From the NCBI GenBank assembly GCA_964534325.1, contig CAZHOR010000011.1, forward strand, positions 18,922 through 82,921: a stretch of 64,000 bases of DNA, read 5' to 3'. The notes beneath the pieces were generated by a model. That model did not search any database, was not told the origin of the DNA, and saw nothing but the letters and a program-made list of their open reading frames with translations. Source of the stretch: JdFR-22 sp964534325. GTDB taxonomy: Archaea > Halobacteriota > Archaeoglobi > Archaeoglobales > Archaeoglobaceae. The position numbers and the translations under genes were made by a program. This document shows positions 10,501 to 17,274 of the stretch, piece by piece. The first letter of the stretch is position 1. Each line of letters opens with the position of its first letter.

Positions 10501-10601
10501 ATGCAGATTGCTCACATATCGAGAAAATTAGTGATCCAGCCAATAAGCTGAATTTTGATATTGAATGGAGACCATATTACGTTTGGAGAGTAAATGAGTA
10601 G
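7584..10601 (+). CDS. SNF2/DEAD-family helicase with C-terminal DUF3883-like domain
   Basis: A superfamily 2 helicase of 1005 residues. Motif I is YETGLGKTIVAGLFL (about 59-73), motif II VDELHRATPE (about 157), motif III LTATPHDG, and the C-terminal RecA domain has IYTQFLATL, ATDAAGESLNLQAA and RVGRVYRYGQ. A long coiled region follows, then near residues 895-945 GRKPIDVSADGQGYDIES and RRIEVKSFK, which match DUF3883, a domain frequent in defense helicases and reminiscent of PD-(D/E)xK folds (IEVKS). The start is clear: TTGAGGTGAATTATG. A 53-nt gap separates it from the methylase, so it is probably the last gene of the operon. Role inferred: translocating effector of the DUF499/DUF1156 system. 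The DUF3883 nuclease activity is uncertain. Confidence 0.85.
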   Translation: MTYPLFRVACDSYYLYTKYYYDPVSVLAASKINLLPYQLEDFLNLLDLVESGRPVRSLIAYETGLGKTIVAGLFLKEMALKNEDNRILILTPPNVQYQWQDELKDKFGFDIPLLKDVLDGGGDPLKQKWLIASMDTLKGEKWFSRMRNEDYKREIVIVDELHRATPENRRAQLIKFLSDGRTDHMLALTATPHDGKEEHFIYRLGLINSNVDDDNWEDFVENYAFRRRKKEVIDLEGERVFPQQVLTETFEIEPDEEEKDFYWEVENYIRSYYKMAEEQNNKAIGLVATTVGRTVSSSIDAGVTALERRLNRLIYGITEDIDTGDLMDEMNRAEEEADDEKLEELRNKLIEYIPSAKRDFVEKEKQKLQELISIGHNLQQREEKDHKTKKLISILEDVIKRGDKAIIYTQFLATLSHLQEALEEIYDPKDIAIVHGGLSHEQKKSEVSRLWNEAKVMIATDAAGESLNLQAANVVIHYEIPWNPVVYIQRVGRVYRYGQEKNVFIYGMLPVFKVEKRVLEVVVDKIKAIERDFDIGSVEVIGNIISEKDVEDTIRREYAKEEESAEEIENKFEKGKGLLDRIKLALQKAEAAKKHVRAEKLFEDKGILEIVTEEDLRKYLYYLRESGFGMGNFSDEFTYFEVKDEEIDPQKILVEQKPTKPELLDLRDKNTLNEKELKLDNPVIQRSLYLGMCNRGKGLFVGEEDGKGEVRILKLFDYDGEPIYETLVVIFNGKYRPYSYVRSLEPLILPENVNKKIFDKLDYQVAEISDREFVDQIKQEQKLYLREKVGRVLKKLRMDEEYYKRFSDEWAKMKIQQIQEEKKDVYRKPYKIYEDYSEAIASFWVIKPENLSDLAYEVGEQIDDSDMGNLLGKVEEFDPQLWKKKKEVELAGMDIVEECEKKKGRKPIDVSADGQGYDIESKDLNSGKKRRIEVKSFKKEPYKVTLSENEYKAANFYKNSFWLYVVERALDENADCSHIEKISDPANKLNFDIEWRPYYVWRVNE

Positions 10602-10736
10602 TACTCATAACTAAATAAGCCGTTTTAATACCTAAACAGATCAAATTATCTCCATAAGAAAAAATACTAATACTAAACTAATAATTATGAATAAAAACGA
10701 AAAGCTTATCTAATTAATTTCTTATTGAAGATTAAC

Positions 10737-12878
10737 ATGAATATCAATGAATTACTGCTTGGAATCCAAAATAAAGACATTGTTTTACCTGAATTTCAGA
10801 GAGAGTATGTTTGGGAACTAAATCAATCTAAACAGTTAATGGTTTCTCTTTTCAAAAATTATCCTATTGGTGCTTTTTTATTTTGGAGTACAGACAATCC
10901 TCCGGAAATCAAGAACGTTGCGCTCAGTAATAAAAATTTAGGGACGCTTACTGTAATTCTTGATGGCCAACAAAGATTAACTACCCTTTACCTCCTTATT
11001 AAGAATAAGATACCTCCTTATTACAAAGAAAGAGATATTGTTAATGACCCTCGAAATCTATTTTTCAATTTGCAGACAGGTGAATTTCAATATTACAAAC
11101 CCTCTGTAATGAAAGAAAATCCAGTGTGGGTTAAAGTTGTAGATTGTTTTTCTTCAGAGAAGAAGCCACAGGTATTCTTAATAGCAAAACAAATCTTAAA
11201 AGATGAAAGTGAAGCTTTTGAATTAGCAGATACACTGAATACTAATTTAAATCAACTCAGAAATATTCTTGAAAAAAATATACCTGTACAGTACGTTCCT
11301 GCTACCGCTGGAATTGATGAAGCTATTGACATTTTTGATAAAGTTAATAGCTTAGGAACAAAACTGAGTGATGCTGAATTAGCTTTAACACACATCACCG
11401 GAAAATGGCCAGAGGCTAGAAGGATCTTAAAGAAGAAAATTGGAGAACTAGAAAAAAGAGGTTTCTTTCCAAAGAATAAAGGGATTGAGCACCTAGATTT
11501 CATGGTTCGTTGCTTGGTTGGAGTGGTAAAAGGAAGAGCATTATTTGAGACTATTCATAGGACACCTAAAGATGAAGTAGTCGAGGGTTGGGAGAAACTG
11601 AATAGAATACTAGACTATTTGACAACAATTCTACCAAGTAGTGCTTACATTCATTCAACCGAAGATGTCAATACAACTAATGTCTTTGTACCCTTAATTG
11701 TCTACCTTTCTAGGCATGAAAATGTATTTCCAAATAATTCTTCTCTTAAAAGTGCTATAAGGTGGCTTTATCTCGCCCATCTTTGGGGTAGATATACAGG
11801 ACAAACCGATCAAAGGCTTGATCATGATATAAACATAATAGTTAGAAATAACAATCCTTGGCCTGAGCTTGTGAATACCCTTATTGACCAAAGAGGCAGA
11901 ATTAAAATCGAGGAAAGTGACGTCGAAGGACGCTCGATTCAACACCCTATTTATAAGATGCTGTACATAGTTATAAAGTCGAAAGGAGCTATTGATTGGT
12001 TTAATGGTTCCCCGTTAGACGTTACATATGGAAACCACTACTCAATTCAAAGCCATCACATATTTCCTTCCTCTTTGTTATGGAAATCTGACAAGTATGA
12101 TACAAATAATCAAATTCATAGGAAAATCATAAATGAGATAGCAAATAGGGCTTTTTTAACTGCAGACACAAATATCAGATCTATTAGAAACAAACCACCA
12201 GAAGAGTACTTCCCAGAGATAATTGAGAAATATGGAGAAGAAGCGCTCAAGAAACAACTTGTTCCGTTAGATAAAAACTTGCTCAATATCGAAAATTACG
12301 AGGAATTCTTAAAAAAGAGAAGGAAAATTATTGCTGGAGAGATTAACAATTTTATTGAACAATTCGTGGCTGAAGATAAAGAAGAAGTAACAGAATTAAC
12401 TGTAAATGATTATATCCAATCGGGTGAGTCTTCTGTTCTAGAATTTAAATCGAGCTTGAGATGGGACATGATTCAAAACAACGTAAACAAGAGTTTGCAA
12501 AAAGCAGTTATAAAAACAATTGCAGGATTCTTGAATAGCGAAGGGGGTACATTACTCATTGGAGTCTCTGATGACGGGGAAATACTTGGAATAGAGAATG
12601 ATTTAAGTTCACTCAAGAAAAAAAGTTTGGATGGTTTTCAACAAACACTTATAAATCTAATCACTGAATATATAGGAGCTGAATTTTCTGATCTTATCAA
12701 AATCGACTTTGAAAAATTAGAAGACAAGAATGTATGCATCGTTAAAGTAGAAAGTTCTCCTCAACCAGTCTTTATTAAAGAAAAAGATTATAAAGAATTT
12801 TACATTAGAATAGGAAACACTACACGGCTTTTGGACAGTGAAGGAACCTATAGTTACATTCAGAGCCATTGGGAATAA
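10737..12878 (+). CDS. DUF262-HNH (GmrSD-like) protein fused to a Schlafen AlbA_2 domain
   Basis: A three-part protein of 713 residues. Residues ~5-85 are a DUF262/ParB-like NTPase with VLPEFQREYVW and the hallmark LDGQQRLTTLY (D76). Around 437 is the HNH/DUF1524 block SHHIFPSSLLW, with NRAFLTADTN after it. From about 560 it becomes an AlbA_2 (Schlafen AAA_4) domain: SSVLEFKSSLRWD, VIKTIAGFLNSEGGTLLIGV and EFYIRIGNTTRLL. DUF262-DUF1524 proteins are type IV GmrSD-like restriction enzymes against modified DNA. I chose the ATG at 10737 rather than the TTG at 10725 because the family begins directly with INELLLG; no ribosome binding site is seen, and TATA-like sequence 30-35 nt upstream fits a leaderless mRNA. 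It has its own promoter region after the helicase gene. Confidence 0.85.
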   Translation: MNINELLLGIQNKDIVLPEFQREYVWELNQSKQLMVSLFKNYPIGAFLFWSTDNPPEIKNVALSNKNLGTLTVILDGQQRLTTLYLLIKNKIPPYYKERDIVNDPRNLFFNLQTGEFQYYKPSVMKENPVWVKVVDCFSSEKKPQVFLIAKQILKDESEAFELADTLNTNLNQLRNILEKNIPVQYVPATAGIDEAIDIFDKVNSLGTKLSDAELALTHITGKWPEARRILKKKIGELEKRGFFPKNKGIEHLDFMVRCLVGVVKGRALFETIHRTPKDEVVEGWEKLNRILDYLTTILPSSAYIHSTEDVNTTNVFVPLIVYLSRHENVFPNNSSLKSAIRWLYLAHLWGRYTGQTDQRLDHDINIIVRNNNPWPELVNTLIDQRGRIKIEESDVEGRSIQHPIYKMLYIVIKSKGAIDWFNGSPLDVTYGNHYSIQSHHIFPSSLLWKSDKYDTNNQIHRKIINEIANRAFLTADTNIRSIRNKPPEEYFPEIIEKYGEEALKKQLVPLDKNLLNIENYEEFLKKRRKIIAGEINNFIEQFVAEDKEEVTELTVNDYIQSGESSVLEFKSSLRWDMIQNNVNKSLQKAVIKTIAGFLNSEGGTLLIGVSDDGEILGIENDLSSLKKKSLDGFQQTLINLITEYIGAEFSDLIKIDFEKLEDKNVCIVKVESSPQPVFIKEKDYKEFYIRIGNTTRLLDSEGTYSYIQSHWE

Positions 12879-12946
12879 TATTTAGGATTAAATTCCATAA
12901 TAGAATAAGTTACTAATCACATATCTCAAAAAGAGTTATAAAAAAG

Positions 12947-13347
12947 TTAAACGACTGAATTCAAACGCCCCCTGAACTCCAACAAAACAAAATCGGTTCT
13001 ATTGGCTCTTTCGTGATGATAATTCCTGTTACCATAACCAGCATAAACCGTCCTCATCCCCAACCTCCTACCAGCCTCAATATCCCTATTCAGGCTATCA
13101 CCACCATCAAACTCTCCCCAGGTTCAACCCCCAACCTCTCCAAAGCCAACTTAATGGAATCAGTCTCAGGCTTCTTTTTGCCAGTCATATCAGCAGAAAC
13201 CGCCACATCAAACAAATGGTCCAAAACAACCTTCTCTAACCGCTTCACAGCATGCCCATTAAAAGCATCCGTAACCACAGCCAACCTCAACCCCATTTCT
13301 TTCAGAACCATCAAACTCTCCCTCACTCCAGGATAAGACCAAATATT
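12947..13347 (-). pseudogene. HAD-family phosphatase remnant (5' truncated, frameshifted)
   Basis: The minus strand encodes HAD cap and core sequence: SYPGVRESLMVLKEMGLRLAV, then TGKKKPETDSIKLALERLGV (motif III Lys), then after a frameshift near 13090-13095 the motif IV GDSLNRDIEAGRRLGMRTVY and a stop at 12947. In the first frame the reading stops right after ESLMVVIA. The N-terminal DxDGT nucleophile motif is absent: a stop lies at 13348-13350 and the neighbouring nuclease gene ends at 13361. So both ends of the expected ~220-residue enzyme are damaged and it cannot be active. The loss of the 5' part exactly at the edge of the next gene suggests that gene arrived by insertion here (inference). 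The 12879-12946 gap before it holds nothing recognised. Confidence 0.75.
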
Positions 13348-13360
13348 TTAATTAGTTAAG

Positions 13361-14614
13361 CTATGGAACAATAGCACCCAATGCCCTCTTAACAGAACCA
13401 ATCTGGTTCTCTAAAGACTCTTCAAGACTGTCAGCGACTTTTTCAATATCCTTTATCGCATTACTTGCAGTTGTACACTTCTTATTGATCTTAGCGAGTT
13501 CCTCAAGCATATCTTTCAGCTCATCCAACTCCTTAATTGCCTTATTTACGGCCTCAGTATCAACCTCGCCATTACTCTTTTGCCTTAGTCTTGCCCACTG
13601 GTATGCTATATGCAACATCTCCGGGTGTAGAGTATCGGCCTCACGGCTACCTAGCGTACAAACAAGAGTATTACCGTATTCGTTGAACCAGCCAATGTCC
13701 TTCGGTAAAGCCTCAATATATTTGGATACAAAGACTCCATAATCCGCTCCTCTGTTATTCATTGCTTCCTTCATTTCATCTCTTATTTTATTGAGAGAAA
13801 CATTCTGCCAGTCTTTAACTTCAAAAACGATGCTGCTTCCGTTATCGGTCTCAACCACAAAATCTCCTTTCTTACATCTGGGGATCTTACCTACTTCATC
13901 AGTAGTTCTTGTAACTGGGCACCCAAATTCAGAGCATTCACCAAGGATTTCCTCGCAGGCATCTTCAAACTCATATCCTTTAAGTGTTGTAATATCTACT
14001 GCCTCTTTCCAGGCCTCCTCTTTGCCTACAATATCCCTTAACTGTTTGATCTCATCTAAAATCTCTTTTTTCAGTTTGGCTATTGGAGTACCATCTCCAC
14101 CTGGATCGAGTAACTCTTCAAGCCTGCCACCTTTACCGAGATACTCATCAAGTCTCTTAGAGAACCTACCTAATGGACTGTCTTCATTATCTGGATTGAG
14201 CATCTTTTCCAGTGTTCCTCCGCTATCAAAGTATTCACCGAGTGACTTCACGAACTTGCCTAAAGGTGTATGTTCGGTTTCAGGGTCCAGTATATCCTCT
14301 ATTCTACCGCCTTTGTCAAAATACTCCTTCACTCTAGCCATGAATACTCCTAAATGACTCGTTTCCACTTTAGGATCAAGGTGCTGCTCTAAATTCGACA
14401 TCATATTATCCAATTTCTTTTCTACATAGTCCAAGTCAACGCCGACATTCATTCTCTTAAAACCAGCTGCACCTATCTTAACAATACCCAGAAAAGTTTC
14501 AGTCCTTAATTCCTCATCCTGCTCTTGAAGAACATCGAAAAGCTCCTGGTCAACTATCTCTCCTTCAACATGAACGGTTTTCCCATCTTCTTCAAGTTTT
14601 ATTTCAAACGACAT
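13361..14614 (-). CDS. PD-(D/E)xK-like nuclease with tandem ~30-residue repeats
   Basis: A protein of 417 residues. After an acidic N-terminus, four tandem repeats of roughly 30 residues occupy about 75-195; each runs L(D/N)P-x-(E/D)-T/S-P-LG-x(F)-x(3)-L-x-EYF-x-(K/S)GG-x-(I/L)E, e.g. HTPLGKFVKSLGEYFDSGG and DSPLGRFSKRLDEYLGKGG. Next comes a probable restriction-endonuclease-fold domain: YEFEDACEEILGE (helix with Glu), KKGDFVVE (motif Asp), SIVFEVKDW (ExK) and NRGADYGVFVSK. The C-terminal ~80 residues are coiled coil. This layout, repeats then PD-(D/E)xK then coiled coil, suggests a DNA-cutting or defense protein, but no family name is certain. It stands alone, leftward, beside a broken HAD gene. 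Confidence 0.7.
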   Translation of the reverse strand: MSFEIKLEEDGKTVHVEGEIVDQELFDVLQEQDEELRTETFLGIVKIGAAGFKRMNVGVDLDYVEKKLDNMMSNLEQHLDPKVETSHLGVFMARVKEYFDKGGRIEDILDPETEHTPLGKFVKSLGEYFDSGGTLEKMLNPDNEDSPLGRFSKRLDEYLGKGGRLEELLDPGGDGTPIAKLKKEILDEIKQLRDIVGKEEAWKEAVDITTLKGYEFEDACEEILGECSEFGCPVTRTTDEVGKIPRCKKGDFVVETDNGSSIVFEVKDWQNVSLNKIRDEMKEAMNNRGADYGVFVSKYIEALPKDIGWFNEYGNTLVCTLGSREADTLHPEMLHIAYQWARLRQKSNGEVDTEAVNKAIKELDELKDMLEELAKINKKCTTASNAIKDIEKVADSLEESLENQIGSVKRALGAIVP

Positions 14615-14740
14615 TCTGTCCGACCCCTATCGTTTAAATTGAGAAGAATAACATCGGACATTAGATTTACTATTAATTTAATGATGAGATTTTGTTAAAT
14701 TTCTCTGCATTACCATCAAAAAAGCCATAAGTTAAGCAAA

Positions 14741-14771
14741 TTTTAAATATGTGTATTCTCATAACACATAT
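14741..14771 (+). promoter_or_regulatory. Promoter and autoregulatory operator of the TumE/TumA pair
   Basis: TTTTAAATAT (14741-14750) is a TATA box centred about 28 nt before the TTG at 14773. Between them lies a perfect inverted repeat, ATATGTGT (14747-14754) and ACACATAT (14764-14771), spaced by 9 nt. The repeat overlaps the TATA box and reaches the start codon, the position expected for repression by the antitoxin's HTH domain. Its placement also argues for a leaderless mRNA starting at or near 14773. Confidence 0.6.
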
Positions 14772-14772
14772 A

Positions 14773-15069
14773 TTGGCTGAGCTGCTATACCACATAAAAA
14801 GATTGCTTCCCGAAGGCGATATAATAGAGATAAAGATCTGGAAAATACCTGAATCAAAAGAATTTCCTGAAGGAATCAAATATTCCCTAGTTTACATTCA
14901 AGATAACGTTAGAGTGCTTGGATACGATAACGAGAGGGGAAAAGGAGACCATAAGCATTACTATGACAAAGAAGATGAGATAAACTTCGAAAACTGGAAT
15001 GAGCTGGTCAAAATGTTTGAAGAGGATGTAAAAAGTTTAAGGAGGAAATTATATGGCCGTGAAGGTTAA
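14773..15069 (+). CDS. tumE: TumE-family toxin (DUF6516-like)
   Basis: A protein of 98 residues if started at the TTG at 14773 (an upstream ATG at 14749 would add 8 residues but lies inside the TATA/operator). It resembles the DUF6516/TumE toxins: LPEGDIIEIKIWKIPE near the start and the conserved RVLGYDNERGKGDHKHYY block. TumE toxins are paired with a downstream HTH antitoxin, and here the antitoxin gene starts within the last codons of this one. The target of the toxin is not evident from the sequence. A small-protein TA pair in a region full of TA modules supports the call. Confidence 0.75.
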   Translation: MAELLYHIKRLLPEGDIIEIKIWKIPESKEFPEGIKYSLVYIQDNVRVLGYDNERGKGDHKHYYDKEDEINFENWNELVKMFEEDVKSLRRKLYGREG

Positions 15070-15433
15070 GGAAGTTAAAGTAGTTGTAAGGCCCCTTGAA
15101 AGAGACTTTGAAGAAGTAGAGGAGGCCTTCGAGAAGATAGAAAGTGGAGAACCCATTAAGGATGAGAAGATAGTGGTAGAGAGCTTAGACACTCTAAGAA
15201 AATTCCTGACAAATGAAAGACTCAAAATCCTCCGTGCGATCAAAGAACATAAACCCCAAAGCATTTACGAGCTCTCCAAGATCCTCAACAAAGATAGAAG
15301 AAACCTCACCCGGGAACTGGAACTCCTCGAAAAATGGGGTTTCATCGAGTTCGAAGAAACACAGGACACCAAGAAAAAACCCAAAAAACCGGTCATAGGC
15401 TACGACGAGATCCAGGTCAATATCCCCGTATAA
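15053..15433 (+). CDS. tumA: TumA-type HTH antitoxin / DNA-binding protein
   Basis: A protein of 126 residues with a winged HTH of the HVO_A0114-like/TumA type: LRKFLTNERLKILRAI, then SIYELSKILNKDRRNLTRE and LELLEKWGFIEFEE. The start ATG follows AGGAGG and overlaps the toxin gene by 17 nt, which couples their translation. It is expected to neutralise TumE and to bind the ATATGTGT inverted repeat upstream. The last ~30 bp of the gene and what follows (15406-15492) recur at 19677-19763, so this locus donated DNA to a rearrangement downstream. Confidence 0.78.
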   Translation: MAVKVKEVKVVVRPLERDFEEVEEAFEKIESGEPIKDEKIVVESLDTLRKFLTNERLKILRAIKEHKPQSIYELSKILNKDRRNLTRELELLEKWGFIEFEETQDTKKKPKKPVIGYDEIQVNIPV

Positions 15434-15459
15434 CCTTTACAACATAATTAGATGAACTC

Positions 15460-15606
15460 TCAAGTAATTCTAATGTCCTTGGCATTCTCGACCATTTTAA
15501 GTCGTCTTTCGAGGTCTTTAAGGCTCTCAGAATAAGCTCTCCATTCTATATAGTCGTCCCATTGCTCAAAATCTTCTTCGCTGAATTTTGTTAAAACTAT
15601 TCTATC
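15460..15606 (-). pseudogene. Coding-like remnant of 48 codons, no start codon
   Basis: On the minus strand an open frame reads DRIVLTKFSEEDFEQWDDY and ends KMVENAKDIRIT before a TGA. It is preceded directly by a TAG stop and has no in-frame ATG, GTG or TTG at its beginning. The amino-acid composition is that of a real small helical protein, such as an antitoxin tail. Its 3' end is part of the 87-bp segment duplicated at 19677-19763. I read it as a decayed small gene; identity unknown. Confidence 0.35.
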
Positions 15607-15710
15607 CTAAAAACCAACCTCTTGAACATACGAGATGTTAAACCCTCCTTTTACTGACCTTATCGTATTCCCTATAATCAAACACATAAACCTGAAGAAC
15701 GAGGTAAAAT

Positions 15711-15905
15711 ATGGGAGTTAAGGACTTGATCTTAAAGAAGATAGACAATATTCCCCAACAGTATCTCACAGAGGTATTGGATTTTATACGCTTTTTAGAG
15801 ACTAAAACGGCGGATGAAAGGATGGGAACTGCAATCGCAAGCGAACCATCCCTTGAGAAAGACTGGCTGAGACCTGAGGAGGATGAAGCTTGGCAAGATC
15901 TGTAA
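15711..15905 (+). CDS. Orphan VapB-like antitoxin (DUF2281 type)
   Basis: A protein of 64 residues starting after GAGGTAA. The sequence VKDLILKKIDNIPQQYLTEV followed by LDFIRFLE matches the short DUF2281/VapB-type antitoxins, in which this amphipathic N-terminal helix pair dimerises and the acidic Trp-rich tail (EEDEAWQDL) covers a PIN toxin. No PIN gene follows; the next gene is MntA. It is therefore an orphan, or the partner has been lost in the rearrangements of this region. Confidence 0.65.
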   Translation: MGVKDLILKKIDNIPQQYLTEVLDFIRFLETKTADERMGTAIASEPSLEKDWLRPEEDEAWQDL

Positions 15906-16015
15906 AAGGGATTAGAAATTTTAAAAAATAAGAATACCATAAAGTATTGAAGAGCTAATGTTATGCCAGTCACATTTAAATTCGATGTAAATAATTTTCT
16001 ATAAGAGGTCTGGAA

Positions 16016-16312
16016 ATGGAAAAGGTTGAGGAGATAAGTAGAGCTCTTAAAGAGAATGAAACCACCTTGAAGGACAAGTATAAAGTTAAAGAGATAGGTA
16101 TCTTCGGTTCCTGGGTGAGAGGAGAGCAGAGAGCTGTTGAGAGTGATCTGGATGTTCTTGTGGATTTTGAGGAGCCTGTTAGTCTTCTTGAGTTCGTGGA
16201 GCTGGAGAGGTATTTGAGTGAACTCCTGGGTATTAAAGTCGATCTGGTTATGAAAAACGCTTTGAAACCGCGGATAGGGAAACGCATACTGAAGGAGGTA
16301 GTGTACGTTTGA
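16016..16312 (+). CDS. mntA: MNT-domain nucleotidyltransferase (MntA antitoxin)
   Basis: A minimal nucleotidyltransferase of 98 residues. The catalytic signature is GIFGSWVRGEQRAVESDLDV, i.e. GS-x-RG followed by a SDLD metal-binding pair, with the third acidic residue in KVDLVMKNALKP. MntA proteins AMPylate or otherwise inactivate the HEPN RNase partner HepT. It overlaps the HepT start by 4 nt. RBS AGAGGTCT precedes the ATG. Large parts of this gene and its partner recur at 19237-19675 and as smaller scraps at 17459-17595 and elsewhere, making it the apparent intact source copy. Confidence 0.85.
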   Translation: MEKVEEISRALKENETTLKDKYKVKEIGIFGSWVRGEQRAVESDLDVLVDFEEPVSLLEFVELERYLSELLGIKVDLVMKNALKPRIGKRILKEVVYV

Positions 16313-16662
16313 AGAAAGAGTATAGAGACTACGTTGAAGACATTCTTGATTCCATGAAGGCTATTGAAGAATTTATTCACGGAATGGATTTCGAGGAATT
16401 TGAAAGAGACAGGAAAACCTTCTTCGCAGTTATCCGAGGTATTGAGGTTATAGGTGAAGCCGCAAAGAATATCCCTGATTCCATAAGAGACAGGTATCCC
16501 GACATCCCGTGGAGAGACATGACCGGGATGAGGGATAAAGTTATTCACGGGTACTTCGGTGTTGACTCCAGAGTTGTGTGGGAAACAGCCTCCCACCGTA
16601 TTCCACAGATCAAGCCTTTAATTCAAAAAGTTTTAGAGGATTTGGATAGTTTAAATGGGTAA
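16309..16662 (+). CDS. hepT: HEPN-domain RNase toxin (HepT, DUF86)
   Basis: A protein of 117 residues of the DUF86/HepT family. The catalytic R-x(4)-H-x-Y of HEPN RNases is visible as GMRDKVIHGYFGVD near residue 80-93, and GIEVIGEAAKNIPDSI is the conserved central helix. It is predicted to cleave RNA (in characterised homologues, tRNA or mRNA) and to be silenced by MntA. The overlapping GTGTACGTTTGA junction with mntA couples the pair. This copy is complete, unlike the three damaged copies nearby. Confidence 0.85.
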   Translation: MKKEYRDYVEDILDSMKAIEEFIHGMDFEEFERDRKTFFAVIRGIEVIGEAAKNIPDSIRDRYPDIPWRDMTGMRDKVIHGYFGVDSRVVWETASHRIPQIKPLIQKVLEDLDSLNG

Positions 16663-16708
16663 AGCGGAAACTTTATTATGATAGAGAATTGAATCCAGAG
16701 GGAGAGCT

Positions 16709-16852
16709 ATGAAAGTTAAAATCAAGATCGATAATAAAAAATTGGAAGAGATGAAGGGTAGAAAGAGAGACATGAGGGCCCTTAGCAAGGATGATGAATA
16801 TTTTTACCAGCCCGTCTCACTAAATAGCTGTGCTTTTCCAGGAAGAAAATAA
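16709..16852 (+). CDS. Small ORF of 47 residues, possible antitoxin remnant
   Basis: ATG at 16709 follows AGAGGGAGAG and opens 47 codons: MKVKIKIDNKKLEEMKGRKR at the N-terminus, then an acidic stretch and a tail ending CAFPGRK. The basic N-terminal half resembles a short DNA-binding antitoxin arm, but I recognise no family. The second half runs opposite to a restriction-subunit remnant on the other strand, so the tail may be junk joined to a truncated gene. Low confidence that it is functional. Confidence 0.35.
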   Translation: MKVKIKIDNKKLEEMKGRKRDMRALSKDDEYFYQPVSLNSCAFPGRK

Positions 16853-17072
16853 AAATTAAATTATGATTATATAATTTGTTAAATCTATAGGTTATTTGCT
16901 TTTTAGCTCGCCAAGCGTTTTCTTTCGCTTTGTTTGCTTTATCAAGTTGTCTTTCTTTCTCTTCTAGTTCTTCTTCAATGTTAACTCTTATTTCGCCTGA
17001 GAGAAGTTTAGGGAGAAAAATATCTCGGATTGGTGCAAGAACATTAGATCCTAAATTGTTTATACAAACCAA
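16782..17072 (-). pseudogene. C-terminal fragment of a type I restriction specificity subunit (HsdS)
   Basis: The minus strand reads NVLAPIRDIFLPKLLSGEIRV, the very conserved end of HsdS proteins ('LRdxLLPKLxSGEIRV'), followed by a coiled coil with EEELEEKERQLDKANKAK. No target-recognition domains precede it: upstream (above 17072) the sequence is unrelated. HsdM and HsdR genes are absent from the window. It is the 3' scrap of a lost type I restriction system. The part after about residue 55 (phenylalanine-rich) is probably read-through into foreign sequence. Confidence 0.6.
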
Positions 17073-17082
17073 TTAGGCTACC

Positions 17083-17268
17083 TTGAAAATATGCTGGTTT
17101 ACAGCAGCAGTAAGCAGTACCTTGGCACATACAGCTAATTTTATGCTTCCAGGAAGATGTGTGACAATAATTATTGAGAAAGAAAAAGGAAACAGGTTTA
17201 TCTTCAAAACTGCCAGAGACTGCGATAATAGTGAGAAAAAAAGATATAAGAGAAAGCATAAAAAATAA
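17083..17268 (+). other. Uncertain short ORF of 61 codons
   Basis: An open frame starting MKICWFTAAVSSTLAH and continuing into a basic C-terminus (KKRYKRKHKK). It contains FMLPGRCVTIIIEKEKGNRF, a stretch that could be one strand pair of a small beta protein. No ribosome binding site or family match is apparent, and the region is built of gene scraps, so it may not be expressed. Confidence 0.2.
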
Positions 17269-17274
17269 GATAAG

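Noticed and set aside
4912..10604. Genome-wide amber-as-pyrrolysine usage
   Set aside because: Ordinary genes end in TAG at 4912 and 10601 with another stop close behind or a clear family end, so TAG is a normal stop here.
13013..13336. Plus-strand ORF rich in Pro and Thr over the HAD remnant
   Set aside because: The minus strand carries recognisable HAD motifs, so this is a shadow.
15976..16596. 206-codon minus-strand ORF opposite mntA-hepT
   Set aside because: Mirror of the cassette; the same false frame reappears opposite the duplicated copy at 19117-19476.
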